17,544 nucleotides of DNA, from contig CAZCOH010000029.1 of the NCBI GenBank assembly GCA_964500645.1, forward strand, positions 1 to 17,544, in the 5' to 3' direction. A program made the position numbers and the translations under genes. Positions 1 to 8,460 of this stretch are shown here, piece by piece. Source of the stretch: CAYFIW01 sp964500645 (GTDB lineage Bacteria > Chloroflexota > Dehalococcoidia > Lucifugimonadales > UBA826). The notes beneath the pieces were generated by a model, which worked only from the letters and a program-made list of their open reading frames with translations, searched no databases and was not told the origin of the DNA. Position 1 is the first letter of the stretch, and every line of letters starts with the position of its first letter.

Positions 1-1554
1 GAGGGCAGACAACCCCGCTATATGAGGCGATGATTGACTGGTTCCCATCCAGTTTCCCCATATAGCCGAATTTGCATTGGCGATCCCCACAACACCTGGT
101 TTGAGACGCCCGTCAACTGTTGGTCCCTGGCTGCTATAGGCTGCGATCTCACTTGTGTTTTGTGGATGAGTCGCTCCAACAGCCAACATTCCAGAGTTAC
201 TACTTTCAGCAGGGGATCCAATAGAATGAGCAGAGTTTTGCGTCAGGTTATCCCCATAATAAGTGAGTTGGGATCCGAACACTTGGAGTTGTATCCAATC
301 AGGTTTGTTATTGGGTGTATTATCAAAAATACGCAAACAATAAGTACCTGCACTATTGCTAGTGAACACGAATTCTTCCGTTGGATCTTGGTTAGAATTC
401 CCTGATTGTTGATAATCAGACCCAGCAACCTCGTTATTTCCCAGGTACAGGTAGACGTCAAGATCTTTTACTGGACCAGACCAATCATCGTCCCAACGCA
501 TACCCACTGTGATCGAGTCATCATTGGACAAAGACATGCAATTTTCTTCTACCTGTGTAGACAAGTAATTTTCATGAGCTATCTCTATCCAGCCATCAGA
601 ATTGGTGTCTTTGTAATCCGTCCCATACCAAGTAGACTTCCCTCTGTTACCAGCTGAATTAACCCAAATAATTCCAGCCTCAACGGCATCATCGATAGCA
701 TTTAAAGCACTGGCATAATAAGGAGAACTTCCGTCTCCTTTTGACATAGTAATTGACTGAGACAAAGACATATTGATTACATCAACCCCATTTTCTACCA
801 TCCAATCCGTCGCCTCTCTGATATCGGGGCCGTATATCGTATTCGCTATATAAAAGTCAGCTTCAGGGGCTATATCAAATATTGCTTCCGCGACGGCGGT
901 CCCGTGTTTGGAATCGGTCTCACAGTCTGCAAGATTACTAGTATAAGAAGTGGACGATGTTACACATCTGGCAACCACAGTCCCCGGCAAATCGCTACCC
1001 ATTAAGGAACTAAAATCCTCAAACCCGCCGTCAATGATGCCTATCTTGACCCCATTTCCCCTGTAGTTAAGTGCGTTCCAAGCCGAGGCGTTATGTAATG
1101 TTGAACCTTCTGAGACTACGGCTGGATAAATAGTTTTATGTCCATATATCACCTTATCGATGCCTTCGGTTGATGAAATAGAAGCAAGAATATGAACCGG
1201 GATATCCGCATAAATAACGCCTTCTCCAGCGAATAGAACATTAGCCCCGGTATCCAAAAGGAAATCAACGATCTCTTCTAGATTTTCACTGTACCTAATC
1301 CTGACTGAAACCAAATCTTGAATCGCAGTTGTAGCCAATGATTCAGACAATTCAACAGCGGAACTCCAATAACTGCCTTGGTAGACATCTGCTTTACTGC
1401 TCAGATGGCGACCCAGCTTAGGATGATTGGATTTCTCTGGGGGTTGAAAATCCAGCCCATCTGCTTCGATTTGAGATCCAGTCCCAATAGTAGAAACAAA
1501 TGTGATGAATAATAAGAACATGGCCAAAAATAGTTTCACCGTGATGCTACTCAC
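1..1554 (-). CDS. Exported subtilisin-like serine protease (S8), C-terminus cut by window edge
   Basis: Reading from 1554 down to base 1 there is no in-frame stop, giving 518 residues with the 3' end outside the window. The full catalytic set is visible: Asp175 (IGIIDGG), His217 (KHGTAVAE), oxyanion Asn303 (SAGN) and Ser506 (GTSQSSPHIAG), so this is an S8 subtilase. The GTG start at 1554 is preceded by AGAGGG (1564-1569, 9-nt spacer) and opens a short basic then hydrophobic segment (about residues 6-20) that looks like a signal peptide. Residues about 25-165 look like a propeptide or N-terminal region. Between Asn303 and Ser506 lie about 200 residues, more than in a minimal subtilisin. They include a segment with DLDVYLYLG and later GTYCLRIFD that looks like an inserted beta-sandwich domain, as in other large secreted bacterial subtilases. 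It lies 61 nt downstream of the tandem CoA-transferase, same strand. Its role is inferred to be extracellular proteolysis. Confidence 0.93.
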   Translation of the reverse strand, partial: MSSITVKLFLAMFLLFITFVSTIGTGSQIEADGLDFQPPEKSNHPKLGRHLSSKADVYQGSYWSSAVELSESLATTAIQDLVSVRIRYSENLEEIVDFLLDTGANVLFAGEGVIYADIPVHILASISSTEGIDKVIYGHKTIYPAVVSEGSTLHNASAWNALNYRGNGVKIGIIDGGFEDFSSLMGSDLPGTVVARCVTSSTSYTSNLADCETDSKHGTAVAEAIFDIAPEADFYIANTIYGPDIREATDWMVENGVDVINMSLSQSITMSKGDGSSPYYASALNAIDDAVEAGIIWVNSAGNRGKSTWYGTDYKDTNSDGWIEIAHENYLSTQVEENCMSLSNDDSITVGMRWDDDWSGPVKDLDVYLYLGNNEVAGSDYQQSGNSNQDPTEEFVFTSNSAGTYCLRIFDNTPNNKPDWIQLQVFGSQLTYYGDNLTQNSAHSIGSPAESSNSGMLAVGATHPQNTSEIAAYSSQGPTVDGRLKPGVVGIANANSAIWGNWMGTSQSSPHIAGLSAL

Positions 1555-1615
1555 AAGCAAAAACCCTCTACACCGCCAGATTTATGGAACATTATTAGAA
1601 AACACAATTTCATGT

Positions 1616-3886
1616 TTATATAGCGCCAGCCGATATCATAGCTTCTATATCTGCATCTGAAACAGTAAATTCCCTTAGGATTTCTAGATTATGCTGTCCA
1701 AGCCGAGGTGTTGGATAACGCACAGGATAATCAGTCCCTGGAAAGTTGACAAACCTTTGCAGTAATTCAATTTGTGAGCCAGAATCAAACTTCAACTTAG
1801 CAACCATACTATTTGCCAATATCTGAGAATCGTCAAACACCTTTCCGCTGAAATCTTCGAAGGATTCTATGGAAGGAATATCTCTAAATGACATCAATCT
1901 GACCGCATCATTTGAGGTATAGCCAAGAAACATTTTCTCAAGTATTTGGCCAATCTTGGTGTGTTCAAAACTTTCTTTAAATGGCATGGCCTCAATACGA
2001 AATGTCTTCAACACTTCAAGGTAAGCTTCGTCTTCTTCGGCATTGAGAAAAATCCACCCATTCGATGTCCGATACAATCTTCGAAAATCACTCAGTCCGT
2101 ATTGATCGGGGTCGGCCAATCTTCTTACGGGTTTATCTTCATATCGAGTAAAATCATCTCCAAGCATCAACGTACCCATATTCAGGAGATTCGTATCTAT
2201 CTTCTGGCCTTTTCCAGAAATTTCCGACACATACAAACCCATTACTGTTCCAAATGCAGCTAAAGCGCCACCACTGAAATCACAAGGCGCGAGAGCTGAA
2301 AGATAGGATGGTCGGTTACCCACACCACCCTGGGCATCCTGCAACCCCATGTATGCCTGAGCAAGCGGATCCACGCCCGGCATCTGGGACAAAGGTCCAT
2401 CCCAACCAAAGGCGGTTATGTGGGTATCGACAAGTTTGGGATTCAACTTTCTTAATTCAGTTCCTCCCAATCCCATTCTTTCAATAGCACCTGGCCTTAA
2501 GTTAGCTACGAGTGCATCACATTGGCTCACTATTTTCTTTATAACTGACCTAGCGATTTCATCTTTCGCATTAATCGATATCGATCTTTTGTTTGAATTT
2601 AAGGAATGGAATATCGGGTGGGAGCCCCTTGAAAGGTCCCCACTCAGTGATTCGATTTTATAGACTTCAGCACCAAGATCCGCTAAATGTCGTCCGGAAG
2701 CAGGACCAGCAATAACATTGGTAATATCAGCGACCTTAATTCCATTTAGAGGCAGGTCGTTGTTGTCAATTAGCTTGTAACTTTTGTCAGGAATTTCGTT
2801 GAGCTGTGATTTCAACTCTTCCCACTTAATTTTTTTACGGGGTGACCTGATACTACCCTGAGTCTCAGATAACTTTAATGTAAGACCCGGTTGATCCATA
2901 GAACCAAGAACAGGATCAATCAAAGAATGAATTGATTTATTGTGAATGATCTGAGGGTGTTCCATTATTTCTGCAGCCGTGTGAACGAGAGCATGTGGGA
3001 CGTCTGCAGCTTCAAATTTAGCAGACCAATTTTCTGCAGTATCAGTTTTCATGACCGATCTGACGAGATCAAAGAGTTCTTGACGGGCTTCGTTATCTTC
3101 TGGCCTACGACCGTCCCCATATTTGGGATCAAGTAAAACTTCAGACAATCCAAGGACTGCGGAAGCCTGGTCAATAAATCCCAGATGTATGCATCCTAAC
3201 TGTAACCACTTAGCATCAGAGCATTCATGCACACTGTAAAAAGGAGCTCCCCCAAAAGGGGTTTGTTCCATGGGAATAGTTGTCACTTCATCTCCACGTG
3301 CTAAAGGTGTGAACAACATAGCACCACTCGCCATGGACGTTTCAACTGCCCTACCCGAACCTGTCATCAATCTTGAATATAGTCCTGCAGCGACACCCTG
3401 CGCCGCAAGAATCCCGGTTCCTATTTCCACCAGTGGGTGAACGATATAAATATGGCCATCCCTGAAACCCGGGGTAGCGTCATACATACCCATTCTGGCC
3501 TTTACAAGGTCAGCATCCTGATATTCGCCATTCAAATCACCCTCGGTTCCGTAAGCGCTTATGGAACAGTGAATCAATCCTGGATTCAACCTTGAAAGTT
3601 CTGAAAATCTATTGCCTGAATCGATATCATGAAACTGCCCGAAATCCTCAATGAGAACATCAGCTTTCGATAACAGAAAATTGAAACGTTCAGTGTCCTC
3701 TATGGAGATATCAACAAATTCCTTACCTCGATCATAGATGGCGTAAACTGGGTCCGGATCACTAAATTTCCTGGGATTATCTAGACGAATGACACGCGCA
3801 CCATTATCTGCCAGTAGCATCGAAGCTACCGCTCCAGGTTTCCCAGCGCTGGCATCAATTACCAGCAGATCTTTTAGAGCTGACAT
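1616..3886 (-). CDS. Tandem (two-domain) family III CoA-transferase, CaiB/BaiF type
   Basis: At 756 aa this is about twice the usual 400-aa family III CoA-transferase, and it contains two complete copies. Domain 1 (about 1-350) begins LLVIDASAG and has LADNGARVIRLD. Domain 2 (about 380-756) begins GIKVADITN and has LADLGAEVYKIE. A linker of about 30 charged residues joins them. The family moves CoA between acyl-CoA donors and free carboxylic acids through an aspartyl-CoA thioester. The Asp equivalent to Asp169 of formyl-CoA transferase is D536 in domain 2 (PCDFSGG). Domain 1 has Glu154 at the same place (PLVEIGTG), aligned by the fixed 18-residue spacing to the following conserved position. 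So probably only the C-terminal half is catalytic and the N-terminal half is structural or regulatory. The ATG at 3886 has GAGG 11 nt upstream, a fairly weak site. It is divergent from the oxidoreductase operon. The substrate is unknown. Confidence 0.92.
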   Translation of the reverse strand: MSALKDLLVIDASAGKPGAVASMLLADNGARVIRLDNPRKFSDPDPVYAIYDRGKEFVDISIEDTERFNFLLSKADVLIEDFGQFHDIDSGNRFSELSRLNPGLIHCSISAYGTEGDLNGEYQDADLVKARMGMYDATPGFRDGHIYIVHPLVEIGTGILAAQGVAAGLYSRLMTGSGRAVETSMASGAMLFTPLARGDEVTTIPMEQTPFGGAPFYSVHECSDAKWLQLGCIHLGFIDQASAVLGLSEVLLDPKYGDGRRPEDNEARQELFDLVRSVMKTDTAENWSAKFEAADVPHALVHTAAEIMEHPQIIHNKSIHSLIDPVLGSMDQPGLTLKLSETQGSIRSPRKKIKWEELKSQLNEIPDKSYKLIDNNDLPLNGIKVADITNVIAGPASGRHLADLGAEVYKIESLSGDLSRGSHPIFHSLNSNKRSISINAKDEIARSVIKKIVSQCDALVANLRPGAIERMGLGGTELRKLNPKLVDTHITAFGWDGPLSQMPGVDPLAQAYMGLQDAQGGVGNRPSYLSALAPCDFSGGALAAFGTVMGLYVSEISGKGQKIDTNLLNMGTLMLGDDFTRYEDKPVRRLADPDQYGLSDFRRLYRTSNGWIFLNAEEDEAYLEVLKTFRIEAMPFKESFEHTKIGQILEKMFLGYTSNDAVRLMSFRDIPSIESFEDFSGKVFDDSQILANSMVAKLKFDSGSQIELLQRFVNFPGTDYPVRYPTPRLGQHNLEILREFTVSDADIEAMISAGAI

Positions 3887-3974
3887 ACCATCATGAACCT
3901 CAAAGCCAAATCATCTCTATGAAAGTAACGATACATCATGTATTTTGCAATTAAACACTCAACTTATTTTACTA

Positions 3975-4003
3975 TCTATATAGCGCCCAAAATAAAGAGT
4001 TAA
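3975..4003 (-). promoter_or_regulatory. Candidate sigma-70-type promoter for the tandem CoA-transferase
   Basis: On the minus strand, TTAACT (3998-4003, 4/6 to the -35 consensus), 17 bp, then TATAGA (3975-3980, 4/6 to the -10 consensus), about 90 nt upstream of the ATG. The spacing is ideal but the hexamers are only moderate in an AT-rich stretch, so chance is possible. Confidence 0.35.
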
Positions 4004-4014
4004 GCCTATAGAAC

Positions 4015-4043
4015 TTGACATAGGCAGGCTGATTTTAGATAAA
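4015..4043 (+). promoter_or_regulatory. Promoter of the + strand catabolic operon
   Basis: A perfect -35 TTGACA (4015-4020), a 17-bp spacer and GATAAA (4038-4043, 4/6 to TATAAT), about 45 nt upstream of the first operon ATG. It is the only good promoter-like match upstream of the cluster. The candidate minus-strand promoter lies only 11 bp away, so one regulator bound here could affect both divergent units. Confidence 0.6.
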
Positions 4044-4087
4044 TGCATCAAATTTTGTTATTCACGTAAGTTTCAAAAGGTAGAAAT

Positions 4088-4996
4088 ATGTCTTTTAATA
4101 TAGGAATACATGGCGCTCAGCAGGACATAGAAATTGACGATTTGAGACGTTTATGGAAGTTTGCAGATCAGGGTGGGTTTGATTTTATATCAGTGTGGGA
4201 CCACTTCTATGAAGCTCCACCGATTGACGGTAATTCACCCGTATTTGAAGCTATCGCCTTGATGTCTGCTCTCGCATCAGAGACAGAAAACGTAAGGATA
4301 GGTTGCCACGTTCTTTGCATGACCTATAGAAACCCAGGATTATTAGCAAATTCTTTAATGACAATTGATCATCTTAGTAAAGGACGCTTGGAAGTAGGAC
4401 TCGGGGCAGGCTGGCAAATACCTGAACACGAAGCTTACGGATTTCCATTTGATAGCCCTGCTCGACGTTCAGATCGTCTAGAAGAGGGAATTAGGATCAT
4501 CAGGAGCATGTTCACAAAAGATACAACAAACTTTTCAGGGAGCTACTACAAGTTCTCAGACGCAAAGCTGTATCCCCGACCCGTACAAGAAAATATCCCG
4601 ATAGTGGTTGGAGGCAGAGGTGAAAAAAGAACATTACCGGCTGCTGCAAGATTGGCAGACGGATGGAACGTACCTTACGTTACGTCGAAAGAATTCCTCC
4701 GGTTAAACACTATCCTCGACGAACTTTGCCGGATAGAAAATCGAGAACCAGACTCCCTACACCGCAGTGTGAACCTTCATATGAAAATGTCTGCTACTGA
4801 AACAAGCGAAGATATCGGTGTGGAAATCTCTGATCTGGCAAATGGAACTCTAACAGGCGGACCATCTCAGGCGATCAAGATAATAAACGAATACAGGGAT
4901 TCAGGGGCGGAAAGAGTTAGCATAGCAGTCCGCCCTCCAATAAACTGGGATGCTTTATACGCTTTCACAAAGGAGGTCATACCTGCATTTAAATAA
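4088..4996 (+). CDS. LLM-class flavin/F420-dependent oxidoreductase (operon gene 1)
   Basis: This 302-aa protein has the luciferase-like monooxygenase TIM-barrel layout: strand-1 region (NIGIHGA), SVWDHF at 35-40, YRNP at 80-83, LSKGRLEVGLGAGW at 96-109, the helix DRLEEGI at 129-135, and PIVVGGRGEKRTL followed by LADGWN (171-194). The WDHF pattern and short length resemble the F420-dependent branch (Rv1855c-like) more than true luciferases. The cofactor could be F420 or FMN and the substrate is not deducible. The start is ATG with AAAGGT 8-13 nt upstream (CAAAAGGTAGAAATATG). It is the first gene behind the TTGACA promoter and is followed after 26 nt by a CoA-transferase, so it probably oxidises or reduces an intermediate of the same CoA pathway. 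Confidence 0.9.
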   Translation: MSFNIGIHGAQQDIEIDDLRRLWKFADQGGFDFISVWDHFYEAPPIDGNSPVFEAIALMSALASETENVRIGCHVLCMTYRNPGLLANSLMTIDHLSKGRLEVGLGAGWQIPEHEAYGFPFDSPARRSDRLEEGIRIIRSMFTKDTTNFSGSYYKFSDAKLYPRPVQENIPIVVGGRGEKRTLPAAARLADGWNVPYVTSKEFLRLNTILDELCRIENREPDSLHRSVNLHMKMSATETSEDIGVEISDLANGTLTGGPSQAIKIINEYRDSGAERVSIAVRPPINWDALYAFTKEVIPAFK

Positions 4997-5022
4997 CCTA
5001 CGCTCATGAAAAGCACCACAAT

Positions 5023-6330
5023 GTGATAGCCTCACTAAACCAAATACAACAGGAAATCCCGACAATTATTTCTAAAGAAAAAACGCAATCTCATAACAGC
5101 GCACTGGGTGGAATTCGTATCTGCGATTTTACGGGTCAACTTGCAGGCGCTGGAGCGACTAAAATTTTAGCTACCTTAGGCGCTCAGGTTATCAGGGTTG
5201 AGGACAACATTAATAAGGGTGGATGGGATATTTTCAGAGGAACAGGACCATGGCCTGACGAGCGCCGAGGTGTCAGCCTTGGGGGAGCATTCAATAACCA
5301 CAACATTGAAAAGCTAGGGATGACCTTAAACATGCGAGATTCTAGAGCGAAAGACCTGCTCTCGGAATTGATTTCAATTAGCGATGTTGTGACGGAGAAT
5401 TTCAGTAAAGGTGTGCTGGATCGGTGGGGCTTTTCATACGAAGAGATGAAACTAATAAAGCCTGACTTAATATATGTCTCAAACAGTGGATTTGGCCACA
5501 GAGGACCGTATTCAGATTACAAGACCTGGGGTCCCATCGTCCAGGCTGTATCAGGACTTACCTTTTCATCAGGATTACCCGACATGCCTCCTGCAGGATG
5601 GGGTTTCTCCTTTATGGACCACACAGGCGCTTATCAAATGGCGATAGCTATATTGATGGCTGTTTACTACAGAAACAATACCGGAATTGGCCAATGGGTA
5701 GATATGTCCTGTTCTGAAGGGGCTGCCACATTAAATGGTCCGTCTTTACTAGATTTTACTGTGAACAATAAAAAGACTAGAAGAGTTGGAAATCCAAATA
5801 GTAATCGCAGCCAGTATCCTAGAATGGCCCCACATGGCATTTATCCATGTAAAGGTACAGACAGATGGGTCGCTATATCTATCCGCGACGATAATGACTG
5901 GGCTAGGTTTGTTGAAATAGACGAACTTAGTCATCTGGCAAACAACTCTGAATTTCAAACTGTCGACAATCGAGTAAGAAACCAGGACAAACTTGACACT
6001 TCCATCACAGAATGGACAACACCTAGATATCAACAGGAAATTGCGAGGATTCTTCAATCTAGAAACATCCCCGCTGAACCAGTCCAAGATCCTCCCCAGA
6101 GGGTCGATCACGACAATAACAACAAATCCTGGAACTTGTTTCCGGTTGTAGAGCATAGTGAGATCGGCAAAATCAGAGTAGACGGCATGCCTTTTAGGCT
6201 TTCTCAAACCCCTCCTAAGGTGGAAAGAGGTGCTCCCGCACTTGGCGAACATAATGATTTTATTTTTAAAGATTTAATGGGTGTAAATGACCAAGAACTC
6301 TCCCAACTATACAAGGATGAGGTCATATAA
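5023..6330 (+). CDS. Family III CoA-transferase, catalytic-Asp-bearing subunit (operon gene 2)
   Basis: A 435-aa CaiB/BaiF protein. The N-terminal Rossmann-like part starts at GGIRICDFTG (29-38), followed by LATLGAQVIRVED (49-61), DVVTENFSKG (121-130) and RGPYSDY. The catalytic Asp is D199 (FSFMDHTG), 18 residues before R217, matching Asp169 of formyl-CoA transferase. TGIGQWVDMS (220-229) and the C-terminal GAPALGEHN are also typical. It transfers CoA from an acyl-CoA donor to an unidentified carboxylate. The start is GTG: the nearby ATG (5021) overlaps it in another frame and reads straight into TGA, and no in-frame ATG precedes the conserved domain. The ribosome site is weak, so coupling to the upstream gene (26-nt gap) is likely. 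Residues 1-27 are a non-conserved-looking extension. The next gene is a second transferase that lacks the Asp, which suggests a heterodimer. Confidence 0.93.
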   Translation: MIASLNQIQQEIPTIISKEKTQSHNSALGGIRICDFTGQLAGAGATKILATLGAQVIRVEDNINKGGWDIFRGTGPWPDERRGVSLGGAFNNHNIEKLGMTLNMRDSRAKDLLSELISISDVVTENFSKGVLDRWGFSYEEMKLIKPDLIYVSNSGFGHRGPYSDYKTWGPIVQAVSGLTFSSGLPDMPPAGWGFSFMDHTGAYQMAIAILMAVYYRNNTGIGQWVDMSCSEGAATLNGPSLLDFTVNNKKTRRVGNPNSNRSQYPRMAPHGIYPCKGTDRWVAISIRDDNDWARFVEIDELSHLANNSEFQTVDNRVRNQDKLDTSITEWTTPRYQQEIARILQSRNIPAEPVQDPPQRVDHDNNNKSWNLFPVVEHSEIGKIRVDGMPFRLSQTPPKVERGAPALGEHNDFIFKDLMGVNDQELSQLYKDEVI

Positions 6331-7600
6331 CTTGTCTATAGAAAACAAAAAATCAGTCCTAGCAGGAATTAAAGTTCTAGAAGTTGGCGATGAACTAGGA
6401 GAATGGTGCGGCAAACTTCTAGCCGATATGGGGGCTGAGGTCATAAAAATTGAACCGGTGACAGGATCAATAACCAGAACCTATGAGCCATTTTATAAAG
6501 ATGAAACGGACCTTAATAAAAGTCTTTATTACTGGCACTACAACACCAGCAAGAAGAGCATAACCCTGGATCTCAATAACAGAGAATGCCTGCCTATAAT
6601 GGAAAATTTAATTCGGAATACAGACGTCATAGTCGATAGCACATATCCCAGTCATCTAGATGCTTTGAATCTTGACTACGAGGCCTGTAAGAAAATAAAT
6701 AAGACGATTGTTCTAGCTTCAATTACACCTTTTGGTAAGGCGCAACCCTATAGCGATCATCAAAGTACCGATTTAACCGCTCTTGCGTTCGGTGGACCAG
6801 TCTGGAGTACAGGATACGACGATCATTCAATACCCCCTGTACGAGGGAATGGAAACCAAGCTTACCAAACGACTTGCCACTACGCCTGCATAGCAATAAT
6901 GTCAGCACTCATATACAGGCAATTTACAGGAGAAGGTCAGTATATTGAGACTAATATGCATGCCTCGCTAAATGTCACAACAGAAGGATCCACATATAAC
7001 TACTTGGTTGCAGGAGAGGTACTCCAAAGGCAAACCGGGCGGCATGCCTCTGTAAGAACGACACCGCAATCACAGATGATTTGTAAGGATGGAATCTATA
7101 TAAACCTAGGATTCCCAGCACGAACTGAGGAGCAATGGTTTCATTTATTAAGCTGGCTAGAAGAAGAAAATCTTATAGATGATCTAGGCGACTACCTCAG
7201 TGTTCCTAACTGGGATGCGATGAGGAGAGGTGAGACAGCTGCAATAGAACAACAGAAAAAAGTTATGGAAACTGTTGGAAAACTCGCAGCCAAACTAAAT
7301 GCCTATGACATGTTCCAGAAGGCCCAGTCCCTGGGATTTCAATGGGGGATCATATATTCACCGGAAGAAGTCCTAGATGACCCACACTTTAAAGCAAGGG
7401 GTTTCCCTGTCGAGGTATATCATCCAGAAACCAGTGAAACTTATATCTATCCTGGCGCTCCTTACAAGCTCCCCGCATCACCGTGGAATATACAGCGTTG
7501 TGCACCTCTGCTGGGTGAACATAACGAAGAAATTTACCTTGATACCCTGAACCTAAAAAAAGAAAGTTATATTAAATATAGAGACTCGAAGGTAATATGA
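6287..7600 (+). CDS. Family III CoA-transferase homolog lacking the catalytic Asp (operon gene 3)
   Basis: A 437-aa CaiB/BaiF fold: LAGIKVLEVGDELGEW (25-40), LLADMGAEVIKIEP (44-57), NTSKKSITLDL (86-96), TGEGQYIETN (214-223) and C-terminal LLGEHNEEIY. At the position of the nucleophilic Asp, 18 residues before R211, there is Tyr193. The surrounding stretch GNGNQAYQTTCHYA has no acidic residue. Unless another residue replaces it, this chain cannot form the aspartyl-CoA intermediate. It may act as the partner of the preceding Asp-bearing subunit, as proposed for benzylsuccinate CoA-transferase-type heterodimers (family knowledge; pairing here is inferred). The start is uncertain. ATG 6287 overlaps the upstream gene by 44 nt and ATG 6317 overlaps by 14 nt. 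TTG 6332 lies 1 nt after the upstream stop with GGATGAGG (6315-6322) 9 nt before it, the best ribosome site of the three, and removes 15 non-conserved residues. Confidence 0.92.
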   Translation: MTKNSPNYTRMRSYNLSIENKKSVLAGIKVLEVGDELGEWCGKLLADMGAEVIKIEPVTGSITRTYEPFYKDETDLNKSLYYWHYNTSKKSITLDLNNRECLPIMENLIRNTDVIVDSTYPSHLDALNLDYEACKKINKTIVLASITPFGKAQPYSDHQSTDLTALAFGGPVWSTGYDDHSIPPVRGNGNQAYQTTCHYACIAIMSALIYRQFTGEGQYIETNMHASLNVTTEGSTYNYLVAGEVLQRQTGRHASVRTTPQSQMICKDGIYINLGFPARTEEQWFHLLSWLEEENLIDDLGDYLSVPNWDAMRRGETAAIEQQKKVMETVGKLAAKLNAYDMFQKAQSLGFQWGIIYSPEEVLDDPHFKARGFPVEVYHPETSETYIYPGAPYKLPASPWNIQRCAPLLGEHNEEIYLDTLNLKKESYIKYRDSKVI

Positions 7601-7633
7601 TCTCTGCCAGCCTATGCAACTAAGGAGAACCTT

Positions 7634-8437
7634 ATGAAATATGTGGACATCTTATATTCCAAGTCTGATGGAGTGGCTCGGGTAACAATAAATAGACCTG
7701 AGGTTTATAACGCCATTCGTGGTAGAACAACAGACGAAATGTCGGAGGCTCTCCTCGATGCATCAAAAGACCCGGAAATAAGGGTTGTAGTGATAGCTGG
7801 AACAGGATCGAATGCATTTTGCTCTGGACGTGATCAAAGTGAAGACCCGACAACTGAGGCCTACAGAGGCACCTCCGAACATAGTATTAATGATCTAATA
7901 AGGAAAATGGCGATGCCGGTTATAGCCAAGGTGGATGGCTTCGCAATAGGCTCTGGAAACATCCTCGCCTACATGTGTGATTTTACAGTGGCTTCTGAAA
8001 GATCCACTTTTGGTCAGACTGGTCCTAGGGTTGGTAGTCCAGCAACAGGTTGGGAAATAGGTTACCTGGCTAACGTTGTGGGTCAAAAACGAGGAAGAGA
8101 AATATGGATGTTGACTCAACAATACAGTGCAACTAAAGCCATGGAATTAGGACTGGTGAATTCAGTCGTACACCACGACGATCTCGAGGCTGAAATTGAC
8201 AGGTATTGTGCAATTATCAAAAACAACAGTCCAGTAATACTGCAGTTGGAAAAACTTACCTTCAATGAAATTGCTGAATTTTCTAAAAACAATCCCAATC
8301 CCGCACAACAATTCATACCCAATTACAGTGCCTCAGAGGAATCTACCGAACGAAGAACAGCTTTTCTTGAACGGCGTCCCATTGACCCATCTAAAAATCT
8401 TCCATACGTAGAAATATCTGAGGAAGATAGAAAGTAA
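7634..8437 (+). CDS. Enoyl-CoA hydratase/isomerase (crotonase fold), MenB/BadI-like (operon gene 4)
   Basis: A 267-aa crotonase. Oxyanion-hole elements are FCSGRDQ (62-68) and GFAIGSGN (102-109). The middle part GPRVGS (130-135) followed by GYLANVVGQKRGREIW (143-158) and MELGLVNSVV resembles 1,4-dihydroxy-2-naphthoyl-CoA synthase (MenB) and 2-ketocyclohexanecarboxyl-CoA hydrolase (BadI) more than ordinary fatty-acid hydratases. Those enzymes do Dieckmann-type ring closure or its reverse. In them the loop after VGS normally carries an Asp (VGSFDGG/VGSVDPG type); here it is VGSPATG, so the exact reaction is open: hydrolase, hydratase or C-C lyase. A strong AAGGAG (7622-7627) with a 6-nt spacer fixes the ATG. 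The C-terminal 50 residues are polar and proline-rich. It sits 33 nt after the transferase pair, so its substrate is probably the acyl-CoA they make. Confidence 0.92.
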   Translation: MKYVDILYSKSDGVARVTINRPEVYNAIRGRTTDEMSEALLDASKDPEIRVVVIAGTGSNAFCSGRDQSEDPTTEAYRGTSEHSINDLIRKMAMPVIAKVDGFAIGSGNILAYMCDFTVASERSTFGQTGPRVGSPATGWEIGYLANVVGQKRGREIWMLTQQYSATKAMELGLVNSVVHHDDLEAEIDRYCAIIKNNSPVILQLEKLTFNEIAEFSKNNPNPAQQFIPNYSASEESTERRTAFLERRPIDPSKNLPYVEISEEDRK

Positions 8438-8460
8438 TAAGAATAAAGAAGGCTCATAAA

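Noticed and set aside
34..657. Two + strand ORFs (123 and 83 aa) at the left end
   Set aside because: They lie antisense to the continuous subtilase frame, which carries all four active-site motifs; the plus-strand products have no recognisable features.
5749..6252. 167-aa minus-strand ORF inside the first operon CoA-transferase
   Set aside because: It is opposite a clearly conserved CaiB domain and its translation resembles no protein; it is a shadow frame.
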